A DNA stretch of 64,000 nt from Boesenbergia rotunda (lineage: Eukaryota > Streptophyta > Magnoliopsida > Zingiberales > Zingiberaceae): NCBI GenBank assembly GCA_024364735.1, contig JAGFNQ010000872.1, forward strand, positions 310,001 through 374,000, in the 5' to 3' direction. The notes beneath the pieces are model-generated. The model was given only the letters and a program-made list of their open reading frames with translations, did not search any database and was not told where the DNA came from. Positions 11,709-22,935 of this stretch are shown in pieces (the stretch's first letter is position 1; every line of letters begins with the position of its first letter). The position numbers were made by a program, and so were the translations under genes.

Positions 11709-12903
11709 TAGTGCATTGCTGCTAATCTCGACGGTCTGTTCTTCGTCCTCGCTATGACTCCGTCTCTCACTCTCCTTACGACATTGCTCGGACTCCCTCT
11801 CCGTATGACACCACCCTCTCTCCCTCCTCCGTTGTCGTTGTCGCGCCCAATGCCTCCCCTATTCATGGATCCTTCGTTGCCACTGCCTCCTCTTCTTCAT
11901 GTGGTCTCTCTCGCCGTTTATTACCGCCGTCACCTTCTACTGCCACCTCTCCATCGCCCATGACGGATCTGACCTCCGCGAACTCCAAGTCGTCCCCTCC
12001 TCTCTGCACGCTCGATCGTCGGTGGCGCTCCCCTACGAAGATGATCGTTGACGCCACCTGGGCCCCCTGCAACCCCTGCCATGCACTTGGACGGCGCCAC
12101 TGCTGTCAGTTTCAACAGATACATCCCTTTCCAAATCGCCATCGTCTTTCCTTCTTCCATCCGAAGGTTGATTGGCAGATTCCGAAGCAGATATCGTCGT
12201 GCTAGCTTTACCTCCGATGTGCCTTCGTGAAGCTCTAGGAACTTTTTTTCAGAGTTTTTTTGTCGAGTGATAGCTGCCGATGCGATTAACTTGAGGTGAT
12301 AGTACTGTCAGCAGGTGAAATTCTATCTTAGCGTTGGCTACTAAATTTGATTGTTCCTTCTTGCTCTAGAGATGCGCTTCTTCTGTCTTGTCGTTCTCGT
12401 CTTTGAATACTCCAAAATAATATTTTATTATTAATAAAATTTCAAAATCGATTCTAAAGAATGCCTTTATTTTTCGCTTCTATGTCGCAAACTCTCTCTC
12501 AAATTTTGGTGGATGAATGCTAGTTCCGGCTATCATCTTTTTGTTTTAGGTGGCGGTTAGTTCTCCTGAAACGGTTGGGCTCTGATACCACTTGTAGGTC
12601 CCATGCATGCCAACGGGAGGGCGGGGGAGGGGGGGATAGAATAACCTTGCAAATAAAAAATATATCTTTTATACAACTCTTAGCAAAGATGACAGATCAG
12701 TCTAGCAGTTAATTTAATCATAAATAATAATAATAAAAAAGAGACTACTATTTACTTGGTTGGAACCAAGGCAGTTGTTAATCCAAGGCGTTGAAATAGC
12801 TCCACTAGANTCCGCAGTCTTTGCGTCCCTCGGATGCACTGAGCCTATCGGCTCCCTTCCCATATCATCCTTCTTGTTTGCTTCGACTTCTTGTGCTCCT
12901 AAG
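11709..12903 (-). mobile_element. Decayed copia element, minus orientation, with primer-binding site
   Basis: At 12568-12590 the plus strand reads ggctctgataccacttgtag. Its complement contains TGGTATCAGAGCC, the usual plant copia primer-binding site for initiator tRNA-Met. An LTR would therefore start at about 12591 (tgtaggtcccatgc) and run right, with the internal region to the left. Just inside, the minus strand encodes a short gag-like stretch broken by stops (about 12540-12420). The C-rich part 11750-12230 has long but unrecognisable frames rich in Ser/Pro. One base at 12810 is undetermined (n). Both flanking solo LTRs appear to have inserted into or beside this older element. Confidence 0.5.
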
Positions 12904-14099
12904 TGTTGGGGCAATCTATGGTCCGGAGTGACCATGTGTTTTGATATTTGGGCAAAGGGTTTAAGTTAGGTTCACCCTTGTGTTTGATATGTGTATATAA
13001 GTGTGCAGGTCTTGCAGGATACATATGGACTTAGCTGGACGGCTTCGGGACCGGTGAAGGATGGCATGGGAGACAAGCCTTGGGCTTGCATGCATCCGAG
13101 GGACCGTGGACAAAGCAGGGACGATGAGCCGAGGGAAGCGGACTTCGAGGCATACGTGAAAGATGGCATGGAGGCAAGCCGAGGGCTTGTGTGCGCATCT
13201 GAGGGACGAGAGCTAAAGTCGAAGAGGGCTTAAAGGCAACAGGTCGAGGTTGCTTGAGCAGGAACGATGAACCGAGAGAAGAGGACTTCAAGGCATACGC
13301 GAAGGATGGCATGAAGGAAAGTCGTGGGCTTGTGTGCGCATCTGAGGGACGAGAGCCAAAGTCGAAGAGGGCTTGAAGGCAACGGATCGAGACTGCTGGA
13401 TGAAGAGTCAGCTGAGTCGTGAGGATTCGAGTGCTAAGTGAATTGTACTCGGGAAATCCTAGGGTTCGAATGCTGAGGGAAATGTACTTGAGAAGGGGAA
13501 ACCTTAGGTTTAGAAGTGGATCAGTCGACTGGTGCCAGGGCAGTCGACTGATAAAGTCGACAGAAAGATCAGTAGACTACCCTTGGAGTAGTCGACTGAT
13601 GGCCGCTGAAATTTGAACGTTAGGTTGTAACGGTCGAATCTAAGTGGGACCAGTCGACTGGCCTTGGACCAGTCGACTGGCAAGGCCAGTCGACTGGTAA
13701 CAGTCATTTCAGTCTAGAGCACTATTTAAAATGACTCGATTTTGGCTAAGAGTTCTTGACGAAATTGGCTTTGATTAAAGGCCAATTAGTAGTCTAAGAA
13801 CTCAGAAAGGTGTTGCGGGTTATGGCGAGGTTTCTCCACCCAGAAGGAGCTACACGAGCTAGCCGGAGGTCTTCCGGGGAGTTATCCACCGACGGATTGG
13901 GATCGTCCACCTTACGGACAGCCGTGGAGTAGGAGCTTCATCTCCGAACCACATAAATTGGTTTGTCTTCTTAGTTGTTAGATTTTATTATTTGTTATTC
14001 TGCTTGCGCACTAACAACGTGTAGGAAGAAAACCATGATTAAAGTGGGTGATCGAAAAGTTGTTATTCACCCCCTTTAGCAAACAGAAAGGTCCCAACA
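12904..14099 (+). mobile_element. Solo LTR B (Sirevirus/copia-like), TSD CTAAG
   Basis: The 1196-bp unit begins TGTTGGGGC and ends CCCAACA. Perfect 5-bp direct repeats ctaag lie at 12899-12903 and 14100-14104, and there is no internal region, so it is a solo LTR. About 13055-13390 holds a degenerate tandem repeat of roughly 145 bp (gatggcatg...cgaagagggctt). A palindrome array follows at 13515-13715. The segment 13812-13955 (ggttatggcgaggtttctcc...ccgaac) aligns with the matching part of solo LTR A, so the two belong to one superfamily. Confidence 0.87.
13515..13715. repeat. Array of palindromes CAGTCGACTG
   Basis: At least six copies of the perfect 10-bp palindrome cagtcgactg or close variants (agtcgact, agtagact) occur in two clusters, at about 13523-13605 and 13650-13700. 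Each centres on the sequence gtcgac. The position matches that of the GATCGGTC array in solo LTR A, but the motif is different. Confidence 0.88.
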
Positions 14100-14104
14100 C
14101 TAAG

Positions 14105-15770
14105 CTCCTGCACACTTAGACACAGGGATCAAATACAACTATGACCTAATTTGATTTGGTTGATCACATCAAAACTACCTTGATGTACTTACAAATTTGT
14201 CCTAGTCAGGCCTCGACTCTATGCCTTCTACTTCCGGCTCAGAGCCTTGCTCATCTCTATTCGGACACTCCAATCCATATCCCACTCATTTGTTCTCTAA
14301 AAAGCCCCACCCCTATGGTCAAGGTACACGTATACTTTTACATACGATTCTATACGCGCATTTATTACTATTCATATTATTTGTCTCTCTCGTCGGAGAT
14401 TGACTTGAGCGTCGGAGTGAACGAGTCAGGATCTCCTAGTCTCCATTCTAATCCTCTCGTACACTCTTCTACTCACAAGCTCTTTAGATGATTCGGCTAT
14501 CACTACAGCATATGCTGATGCCTTTTTACAGCTCCGCAAACATCTCCAATGACCCTACCTCCCTCCAACTCATAGCAATTCCATCAACACACAGGATAGT
14601 TTAGACTCATCTTCCTCTAGGTCATAACAATTTCATCAACATCAACGACATCTCACCCGTGTCCCTCACAGATACAGATCTGTTTTTTTTCACCAATCTC
14701 TGAGAAATAATGCACATCAACAAGTTACTAATAACTTATTTTGAACCGAACCATCCACACATCCGCAATTCTTTCAAGAAATAATGTTGTAGGTAACATG
14801 TGAAACAAGACTGTTTCACCATTCAATTAATTTATGCCACCTGCTACACGTTTTAATTTAATTTTGCAAAAGGTAGGTTAATTTCTGCATCTTCTGTGTA
14901 TATATATATACACACATACTGTTATTAATCTATTCTTTCTCAATCTCTTTAACTTGGACTAGTTCATGTTCAAAGGATTTATTTTCCCGTGCGAAGTGCA
15001 TTCGTTTACCGTTGCTTGGTCGTTGACCGTTCTGTTCTTGCATGACAAAGATTTGGAGTTAAATCAGATATGTTGACTTGATCTCTCAACCTATTTCCGT
15101 TGAATGGCCATAAACTCAGTGTTTGCATGAACACAACTGGTCAACGACGGAATCAATATATAAATGTGTTTTTTTTTATGTAACTGAAAATTTTCATTTA
15201 CTCCCTTGGATTTAAAAGAATAGGAAAACCATAAACAGAAGCTAAAATTAATTGGCAATCAATAATTTCCATGCAGTGGAAAGAATTCAAATTCTTTCCC
15301 TTTATTCCCACTCAAATTAGGTCGAATCAAAAAGATCATAAAATCTGAAAACAATATCGAAACTGTTGGAATATTTCTGTAACAGTAATAAGAATTCATG
15401 ACAGAGAGCAAACACCTACCTTCCCCAATGAAAGGGATGTTCTAACATTCGACTTCATATCAAGCTCCTAATTTCTGCGGCTGCAAGTTAGCAAGAAAAA
15501 TTGGGAGGACAGAGCAGGATCAAAATCCCTGAGAATCAAGGAGCACCGACGGCTTGGAGAAGGCCCGTACACGCGAAGGATCTCAGAGAAGATCTAGCTG
15601 AAAAAACATTGACTCGGGTTAGATTTGAAGTGGATCGATTGGCACGTGAGGCTGCATGGTGGTGGGCAAATTTGGCATGATCATGCCCTTGTGTGCCGCC
15701 CCTTCTCAATTTAGATTCCCATTCATCTAACCACACTCAACCTCCTTCCTTCCTCTTCTGACACGCTATA
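14105..15770. other. Intergenic spacer, repeat-derived at left
   Basis: The left part (14105 to about 14700) is probably the continuation of the minus-oriented copia LTR interrupted by solo LTR B. It has C/T-rich frames of no recognisable family. A short TA/CA tract lies at 14903-14920. From about 15000 on the sequence is unremarkable AT-rich DNA, ending in the promoter of the next gene. No gene is supported. Confidence 0.5.
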
Positions 15771-15910
15771 TTACGTTGAAGATTGCCTCCTCTTCCCTCT
15801 GCTTCATCCTCTTCTGTGTTCCTTCTGTTCTCTTGGCTCAAGGTGCTCCCTCTTCCTTCCCTCTTCCTTCTGTGTTCGCTTGGCTTTGTTTTGCAGAGGA
15901 GGAGAGGGAG

Positions 15911-16986
15911 ATGGCTGCCTGCAATCAAGGGACTATAGCTTCTCAAAGTGAAGAGGTATAATGGTGTTTTCTTTTCCCTCTTGTAGTTCTTGGCCATGTG
16001 TTGGCTTTGATTTCCCCCCTGTCGATCAATTTTCTCCTGTTTTTATTTCCTTTCTTGTGATCATATTGGGTGAAATATAGGATTGAAGCTTTGTGTTTCA
16101 CCAGAGGTCCTTGAAAATGTTTAGTTCTTGATTCTGCTTCTTGTTATTGAATCCCTTGCTTGATAAAAAAACTTCTGATACATTAAACGGGCAAGTTTAT
16201 GCTACATATCCTTTTATGTATTGTTTAGGTGCTCTTGGAGAAAAGATATGGAGGTATTGCATCCAAGAAACCATTAATCTCAAAGGCAAGTTTCTTAACT
16301 TTTGAAATACTATACTTGTATTTTTGAATTCCAGTAGGCATTAGAGGATGCATACTTTTCAGTAGAAGAGCCTATATCTTTATCTTCATCGAGTTCATCT
16401 TCCTCAATTTGGATGCTATAACTAGGCATGAGGTTTCAAAGGCCAATATTTTTTTGCCTCATCACTGCTAGATTTGGCCTTGTACTTAGCACAATCCAAT
16501 ATTGCTTGAAGTTTGTAAGATAATTGACATCAGTTCATCTTATTGATTGTTTATATTTTTGGGGTTGGATGCAGGACCATGAAAGAGCTTATTTCGATTC
16601 GGCTGACTGGGTCCTTGGCAAGGTATGTTCTTCTAGATATCTTTAGGCTGAATATTATTTTTCCACAAGAAAAAATTGAAGGCTGAATATTATTTTCCTA
16701 TAGTCAATTTTCCTAATGTGCCTGTTCTTCAAATCTTGCAATTTCTGCAGCAAGGAACAAGTCCAAAGTCAAACACTGCTGTTGAATCTCTCAAGCCCAA
16801 GTTGAAGGTATTCCTCTACAGCACCAGTACTACTGATCTCAAATTTCCAACAATTTACCTTCTCATCTGTTGGTTTGGTTTCTGTGTCATCGTCGGTCGG
16901 CGCAGCGCACTCCGCCCCATCAGCTTCCACCCCGAAGGCCGGCTTGCACGACCGGCGTCGAAGATGCAGTGAGCTTCATTTCATAA
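15911..16986 (+). CDS. Endosulfine/ARPP19-family protein (PP2A inhibitor type)
   Basis: Five in-phase exons (15911-15955, 16229-16285, 16575-16622, 16751-16807, 16906-16986) encode 95 aa. The core KRYGGIASKKPLISKDHERA followed by YFDSADW (residues 40-46) is the endosulfine signature. In animals and yeast the Ser of FDSAD is phosphorylated by Greatwall-type kinases, and the protein then inhibits PP2A-B55. Ser43 is the equivalent here, and plants have Trp where animals have Tyr after it. The tail contains HQLPPRRPAC, as in many plant members. The intron after exon 2 has a GC donor (AAG|GCAAGT) instead of GT. The gene is single and convergent with no operon-like context. Identity of the family is clear; the biochemical role in plants is inferred from homologues. 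Confidence 0.9.
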
Positions 16987-17684
16987 CTTAGCTCCTGTTT
17001 TTAAACTTGCCGCGAAGTAGACAAGGAACAAAATGGATTCAGAGATTTGTATGAGAAGTCTTGGAGCTTGTCATAATGTTATGCACATACTTAAATCTTC
17101 TTAATCAATAGTTTCTTTGAAAAATTGTTGTGCCTCTTGTTAATCTTAATGCTTGTCACGGTTCAAAGTGGTTGATGCAAAAGGATCTAGCTCCAAGAAA
17201 TCATAATTTTTTATTTAGATTGAATTACGGAACCTTTAATATATTAAATCGAGATTTTCATAACAACTTAGTCAAAAATCATTTAAAATGTTTCCAAAGA
17301 TTCTGAATAATTTTATCATTTTATTAAAGTTATTTCGTTCTTTGCATCATTAGTATTTCGAGACTCTTTAAATCTTTGTTTAATTGATATTAAAATATTA
17401 TTTTTTATTTTAAATCAATTTTATACGGTTAAATATAGATACAGTGTCTCTACGTTTTATAATTGCTTATGTTTTCTTTGAAAATCCTAAGTGAAAATTA
17501 GCTTAGTGATTTGAAAATAACCTATAAATTTCTTCTCTTTGAGATGAACACTATCACTAACTTTGAAATCCTAGTATAACGAGTTTTAGGAAACAATATA
17601 ATTATTTATTTATTATAATAATATTAAAATAAAGATATTTTTAAAACGAGAAATATATTGTAAGAATTGTTTTGATGTTTTTTT

Positions 17685-17725
<41 letters not shown>

Positions 17726-18890
17726 GTTTTGTAGAAAAATAAATTGATGAACCATATAATAGATGAATTTGAGATGACCGATTCGGTCTCACGGAAGCTT
17801 TTTATCGGTCGCTAAAATAAATCGGGAAGCGCTTGTGACGGACAGTCCAGAAGTCCAATGTCCTAAAGTTCGTGTTTCATTTGGAGGAAAAATTTCTATA
17901 AAATATATCATAGTTGAAGATAAAAATATAGATATTTGAAATGACAATTAAACGTCCTGCCACATTGATGAAGTTTGGTAGAAATATTGATTAACGAGAT
18001 TTTTCCAATCTCGGGCGACCGGCCCGACCTCATGTAAATTTTTCATCGGTCGTCAGGGTAAATCGGAAAGCACTTGTAATGAGCGGTCTAGAAGTCCAGC
18101 GTCTCAGGGTTCGCGCCCTATTTAGAAAAAGAAGTTTAGTAGAAATAGATGGGTGAAAGAGGAGGTTGATTAATAAAAATCAGGAAAATGACCGAAATTG
18201 AAATAAGACAATAGACCATTTGACAAGTTATATAAAACTTTCCCTCCCCTCGTCTTACCTCACCTCCTTCTCTCGTCTTACATCGTCCGCTGCCTGCCCT
18301 CGCCTCCTCCAAACAGACTGTGAGTGGTTTCGTAAGCCCGATCGTCCGCCTGCTTGATCGTCCTCTGCCGGTTGTTGCAAGCCTCCGCTGCTGCCGTACG
18401 CGGTCGCCGCTGCACGCCCTCTCCAATTGTCGGCCTCCACTAGCCTTCACCGGTGCTGCCATATCGTCAAGGGAATCGAGGCCCCCGCTGCTCGTGTTTG
18501 TTCGAGCAATCTTACAACCTCTCGATCTCGCGGTCCGGCCGTCCGGATCGCCCAACATTCATGTTGGCACCCAAGAAATGAGATCCTCCTTCCCCTTTTC
18601 CGCAGGGATTATAGTGCTTAGTTTTGTCCCCCTCCTCTTCCTTTGAGCAGCGGCACTCTTCTTTTTTACCTGATATATGTGGAGCAGCGACCTATTCGAG
18701 AAATCAAAAACCGTGGCTTTTCCCCTCTTTGCGAGTGCGAGCAGTGTAAGTTTCCGATTCTTGCTGCAGCAGGGAATTCCTCTTCGTATGATTGCTGTAA
18801 CAGTGTTCTTCGCTGATTTACATCTTGTACTGTACTCAGGTGATTGAGCATTTAGTGTAGCGGCAGGAAGCGCCTTCTTCTAACCGCAGA
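16987..18890. other. AT-rich spacer with SINE fragments and (TA)n
   Basis: The start is probably 3' UTR of the endosulfine gene. A (TA)n microsatellite of about 35 bp lies near 17687-17722. Two minus-oriented fragments of the SINE family occur at about 17765-17890 and 18000-18130. Each contains a complete run of accgattcggtctcacg- or accggcccgacctcatg-type sequence followed by gtccagaagtcca or gtccagcgtctcagg. The GC-rich part 18240-18560 gives open frames on both strands, but none matches a family I know. Confidence 0.6.
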
Positions 18891-18899
18891 AGTTCATTT

Positions 18900-19640
18900 C
18901 TAGTTATTTTGCTAAATCACAGCATAGAGGTAGGCTACTTTCTCCTCTCTCTCATTGAATCCAGAGGACTCTCGAGAAAGAGAATACCACTGATGGGCAT
19001 ATCTAATATTGTGGGAAGTTTTTATGCTATCTTATTTACTCAATTGTTTGCTATTGCTCATATTATGCCTTCTCAAATCTACGTGCATTCTGTTGAACAT
19101 GAGCTTTATGTACATAAGTTAAGCAGAAAGACTTGCATATCCTTCATCATGTTAAGGGTACTATTCATCTAGTCCTAAGTACACATATGCAACACCTGTT
19201 TTACGAGGATATTCTGACTCAGTTTAGTCAGGAGAGGTAAATGATCGTTGATCCACCATAAGCTTTTGCACCTTTCTTGGTTCTTTTCTCATTTCTTGGA
19301 AGAGCAAGACACAATCAATAGTCTTTCAATCCATTGCTGAAGAACAAGCACTTGTAAATACCTCAGCAGAAGGTATTTGGCTTCGTCAATTACTCATTGG
19401 TATGGGAATTAAACTCGTCTCCAACTCGTATTTATTGTGATTAAAAGAGTGCAATTCAACTTATTTGAAATTATGTCTTTCATGGAAGGACAAAAGACAT
19501 GGAGATAGATTGTTACTTCATTTGTCATCACTATCAACATAAATAATTGAACTATCCTATATTTCTCCCAAAGAACAATTGCCAACCTCTTCAGCACCTA
19601 AGTTTGACATAGATGCAAACCTACGGGTCACTGGTTTGAG
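18900..19640 (+). pseudogene. Degenerate Ty1-copia RNase H fragment
   Basis: With frameshifts and stops, the plus strand reads as the end of a copia polyprotein. It shows a VLRGYSDS-like stretch (about 19198-19218), then SWKSKTQS-like sequence, then ALVNTSAEGIWLRQLLIGMG (about 19350-19410), which corresponds to the conserved AEY...EAIWLRKLL region of copia RNase H. No LTR is recognisable next to it. It is a dead fragment. Confidence 0.75.
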
Positions 19641-20530
19641 ATCTATGCAAACCTACCACTCACCATGAATCTCTATTCATGTCTGACTTGATATGATATC
19701 TAGAATGCAACAGGAAGCACTTGGACTTATCACGTTAGTTCAGTCCTGGACATTCACTATATGGAGGACTAGAAATGAGAAACTCTTTCAAGGACACTTG
19801 GTTGACCTTATGTTTTGGAATTATGTTGGATAGACCTATATATTTTGAGGTTTGTAACCCATTTCTTTTGCTAGACCCATAAAAGAACAGGAAACTAATG
19901 TAAAGAGCATGTGGTTGTAAAAAGACATCTCATAAGTTCATTCCAATGTTCGATTCATATAGATCTCATAACATTATCATCAATCTTGATATTGGTGTCT
20001 ATAGATGCTAAAATAAATGGCTGTTAAAGTTAGTTACTGGCCTATTCACTGGGAGGAAAAGGTTTACCTCCCTGAGTGATTGAAAAGAGAAGGAAGAAGA
20101 AATTAACTATATTTATACATCTTGAATACAGAGAGTAACAAGCTTGAACAACTATGTTTTTTCACAAAATGACAAAACATAGTCAAGATCGTCTAGTATA
20201 TGAAACAAAGTGAATATATTTCAGTGAGTTCGGATGAGTAGTTCGACAAGGCAAACCGAATTGCCTCGTAACTACTCATTCCAGCTAATTTATAGACCCT
20301 TTTAACTCCAACATAATTATTTTCTTAACGTCGATCAGTTTGTCATGATGCTTTTTAGCTGATCCACACCTTCCCTTACTCCATGTGTTATTGTGTTACT
20401 ACATTATGTACAACACTTGAGTGTCCTGGTCCTGGATCAATTATAAATATTGAGTAAATACAAAAAGCAAAACCATTATAATTTAAACTTATATCTACCA
20501 ATTTTCTCAAGAGAAAAGGACTTACCTCTT
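19641..20530. other. Spacer between copia fragment and DUF247 gene
   Basis: This is an AT-rich sequence without a recognisable gene. The right part (about 20390-20530) lies directly downstream of the minus-strand DUF247 stop and is likely its 3' UTR. A 124-aa frame overlapping the end of the DUF247 gene on the same strand is an alternative frame and has no family match. Confidence 0.5.
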
Positions 20531-22213
20531 TCACTTTCTCAAGTCGTGAATTGTCTGTATGATTGTGAATGAAGTCTGCAAAAAAGTTAACATAAGAAGG
20601 CATAATCCGCCAACCAATGATAAAGTCACGCATGGGCTGCTGCAGTATTTCCTCTTTGCTTCTTCCATCCATATATTCTTTTTGCGCGTGTGATGATCCG
20701 TTACTTTCAGGAACAGGTTGCCTAGGTGATTTGGTTTTGAAGCAATGGGGCCTTGAGGGCAAATCCTGCTAAAAAATTCAGCAACCTTCTTGTCAGTGCT
20801 CATCTTGTTAATAACAACCCCATTTAAGTGAAGCAGTCTAACATCTTCCTCTCCATGCATAAGACAACTAAGGAATGTAACATAGGATGTAATGTGTGCT
20901 CCTGCATTTGTGTAGCAGTACTCAAATGCAACAAGATTGGAAATTAGAACTGCCGTTGAGTTATAAAGTTGTAAGATAGGCATCTCCATGGTCCCTTCAT
21001 GGAACTTGATTTCCAAAATGCTACCTGAATCCTTGTTCCCTCTAAATTTGACACCAGATTGTTGCAGCTCTTTTGCACTTGGTATCCAGGTTGGTACATC
21101 AATTATAGAAGGTAAGTCTGGTTCCCAACTTTCAGAACTAAGCATTGGGTGGATGGTTGAGGGAACAAGTGACATGTGTACCAGATGTAAGAGATGATGG
21201 ACTTCATCTACCTGTGGCTTCTGAATGTTTTTTGGTTTTGATGGAAGAAGATCATCAAAAAATTTGAGGGCTAGATCGATAAGGGAAGAAGGTGGCAAAT
21301 CAGGCTTGATAAATTCAAAGAGAGTCTGAATGATAAAAAATGGTATCTGGTTCTCAAGCTTAAGCAGGTCTAACTTGATATCATTTAGCTTTTGTGTATC
21401 AATAATTGGCCTCCTTATTTTCTCTACTGAGCTGATTGATTTTCCACTCTCATTTGCCTGTTCTCTGTTGTCTGTCTCCTGACTGAGCAGAAGATAAATG
21501 ATAAAACAACCATCACGCAGCAACATCTCGGTGAAGTGTTCACTTCCCATTAGGCGGGTGTTATCTGAGTAGCAGCTCCGTGCCTTGCTCTCTAAATCCT
21601 CTAGCACAGTGAAACATTTTTTCCTTAGTTCACACTCTTTCTCTTCACGTGGAGCAAGTGATAGCAAATACGTTATGCAGTCTGGTTTGTGTTTTTCCAT
21701 TTCTCTGAATGCTAATCTCTTATGTACATGGTGGTAAGGACCTATTGGAACAATCATTGGCTCAGAAGCTCTACTATAACTTAACCTGATAATGTCAGGT
21801 ACTCTGAAAATAGTGTATTCACCATCATTCTTACTAGTGGCATCCTGCAGGCTTAACCAGATCTTGATTGTCTCATGTAAAAGTAGATCTATAGCTTCAG
21901 GTGGTTCTTTGATTGATATGCTTGTTTCTTTCCCACTATGTTGCATTGTTTTGACCAAATCATGATCTAGAAGCTGTTGTTCAAATATCCTACTTGATGT
22001 CCTTTTACTCGTTTCTATTGCCCTTTTTTCTTCAGGAATGTCAATTGTTACATCAAACTTCCTATTTTCCTGTTGGAGGTCAAGAATTCTCTCCTTTATA
22101 TCTTTGGTAGTGTTTGCTAGTTCATTCAGTTCTTGTACGACCTTGTAGCTGCTTTCTTGTTTTCTGACCACAGCCTTTGTGTTGTCTAATGTGACCTGAA
22201 ATTGTTTAGACAT
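20531..22213 (-). CDS. DUF247 (UPF0481) plant membrane protein with N-terminal extension
   Basis: A single uninterrupted frame encodes about 560 aa from the ATG at 22213. The frame is open 18 codons further up to a TTG, so a 5' exon may exist upstream. Residues 1 to about 130 are polar, Lys/Glu/Gln-rich and look like a coiled coil. The DUF247 domain follows: FRVPDIIRLSY, then PIGPYHH, then EMEKHKPDCI, MLLRDGCFIIYLLL and LDLLKLENQIPFFIIQTLF. A central hydrophilic insert lies between DGCF and LENQ. The C-terminus has one strongly hydrophobic segment (about 25 residues, near LSLVGGLCLLMLTF), as is usual for the family. DUF247 proteins are plant-specific with mostly unknown biochemistry; two of them are tied to self-incompatibility in grasses. 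No role can be assigned here. Confidence 0.9.
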   Translation of the reverse strand: MSKQFQVTLDNTKAVVRKQESSYKVVQELNELANTTKDIKERILDLQQENRKFDVTIDIPEEKRAIETSKRTSSRIFEQQLLDHDLVKTMQHSGKETSISIKEPPEAIDLLLHETIKIWLSLQDATSKNDGEYTIFRVPDIIRLSYSRASEPMIVPIGPYHHVHKRLAFREMEKHKPDCITYLLSLAPREEKECELRKKCFTVLEDLESKARSCYSDNTRLMGSEHFTEMLLRDGCFIIYLLLSQETDNREQANESGKSISSVEKIRRPIIDTQKLNDIKLDLLKLENQIPFFIIQTLFEFIKPDLPPSSLIDLALKFFDDLLPSKPKNIQKPQVDEVHHLLHLVHMSLVPSTIHPMLSSESWEPDLPSIIDVPTWIPSAKELQQSGVKFRGNKDSGSILEIKFHEGTMEMPILQLYNSTAVLISNLVAFEYCYTNAGAHITSYVTFLSCLMHGEEDVRLLHLNGVVINKMSTDKKVAEFFSRICPQGPIASKPNHLGNLFLKVTDHHTRKKNIWMEEAKRKYCSSPCVTLSLVGGLCLLMLTFLQTSFTIIQTIHDLRK

Positions 22214-22546
22214 GTATCGTAATTGACAAAGATCTGAGATATCAAATTCTCTGGACTGTTTTACCAAAATTTCTCTCTATAAGATCTTAAACTAATCACT
22301 TTGTATATTTTTTTTAGTCGTTGAGGCATTGCTTGTCATGAATGTTCAACCTCATAATGAAATGATCATTATACAAATCACAAATGTCATAATTTTCCAC
22401 TTCAACTAGGTATACATTTTAATAAGGAATTATCGAGTACTTATATGAATATGATAACGGGCCTCTGTATGTAACCACTGATATCTATATATAATTGTAG
22501 GTTTAGATCGACTTTTCAGACCCTACCGATGAATTTATTAGCCAGA
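22214..22546. other. Upstream region of the DUF247 gene
   Basis: AT-rich sequence that should hold the promoter and 5' UTR of the minus-strand DUF247 gene. No clear TATA box or upstream coding exon could be fixed. Confidence 0.4.
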
Positions 22547-22935
22547 TTTATATACAAGAATGGACAGAGTAAGGAAAGAGAGCATTAGAGAGAAAGTCGA
22601 AGTTTATATACAAAAATGGACAGAGTAAGGAAAGAGAGCATTAGAGAAAAAGTCGAAGTTGCATCTATTGAGGAAAAACTTCGAGAGACACGTTTAAGAT
22701 AATACGGACATATACTTGGACGACTAATAAATGCTCCAATTAGGTGATGTGAAATTATGATAAATACTTACATTAAACGAGAGAAAGGAAGACCAAAAAA
22801 AGACTTGGTTAGCAACAATAAAACAAGATAAATTTTATTTAAATATATATGATAATATAATAGGGGATAGAGTCTAATGGCGTAGAAGAATCCATATAGC
22901 CGATCTCACCTAGTAGGATAAGGCTTGGTTGTTGT
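22547..22935 (+). mobile_element. 3' end of an RTE-type LINE, decayed
   Basis: Read with stops, the plus strand resembles the C-terminal part of plant RTE LINE reverse transcriptase: RVRKESIREK, then YGHILGRLINAPIR, then RERGRPKKTW and a WRRRIH..ADLT-like end. It finishes with ggataaggcttggttgttgt, the TTG-repeat tail that typifies these elements. A 56-bp segment (22547-22602) is repeated in tandem at 22603-22658. The fragment is clearly inactive. Confidence 0.75.

Noticed and set aside
11754..12230. Ser/Pro-rich frames that look gene-like
   Set aside because: Several frames are open at once over a C/T-rich stretch inside a decayed retroelement, and none matches a known family.
12810..12810. 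Undetermined base n
   Set aside because: A single ambiguous call in repeat DNA; no biological meaning.
18136..18646. 140-aa and 108-aa frames on opposite strands
   Set aside because: GC-rich stretch open on both strands, no domain, no splice-linked partner exon; I could not support a gene.
20388..20762. 124-aa minus-strand frame overlapping the end of the DUF247 gene
   Set aside because: It runs in another frame over the 3' end of a well-supported gene and has no recognisable domain.
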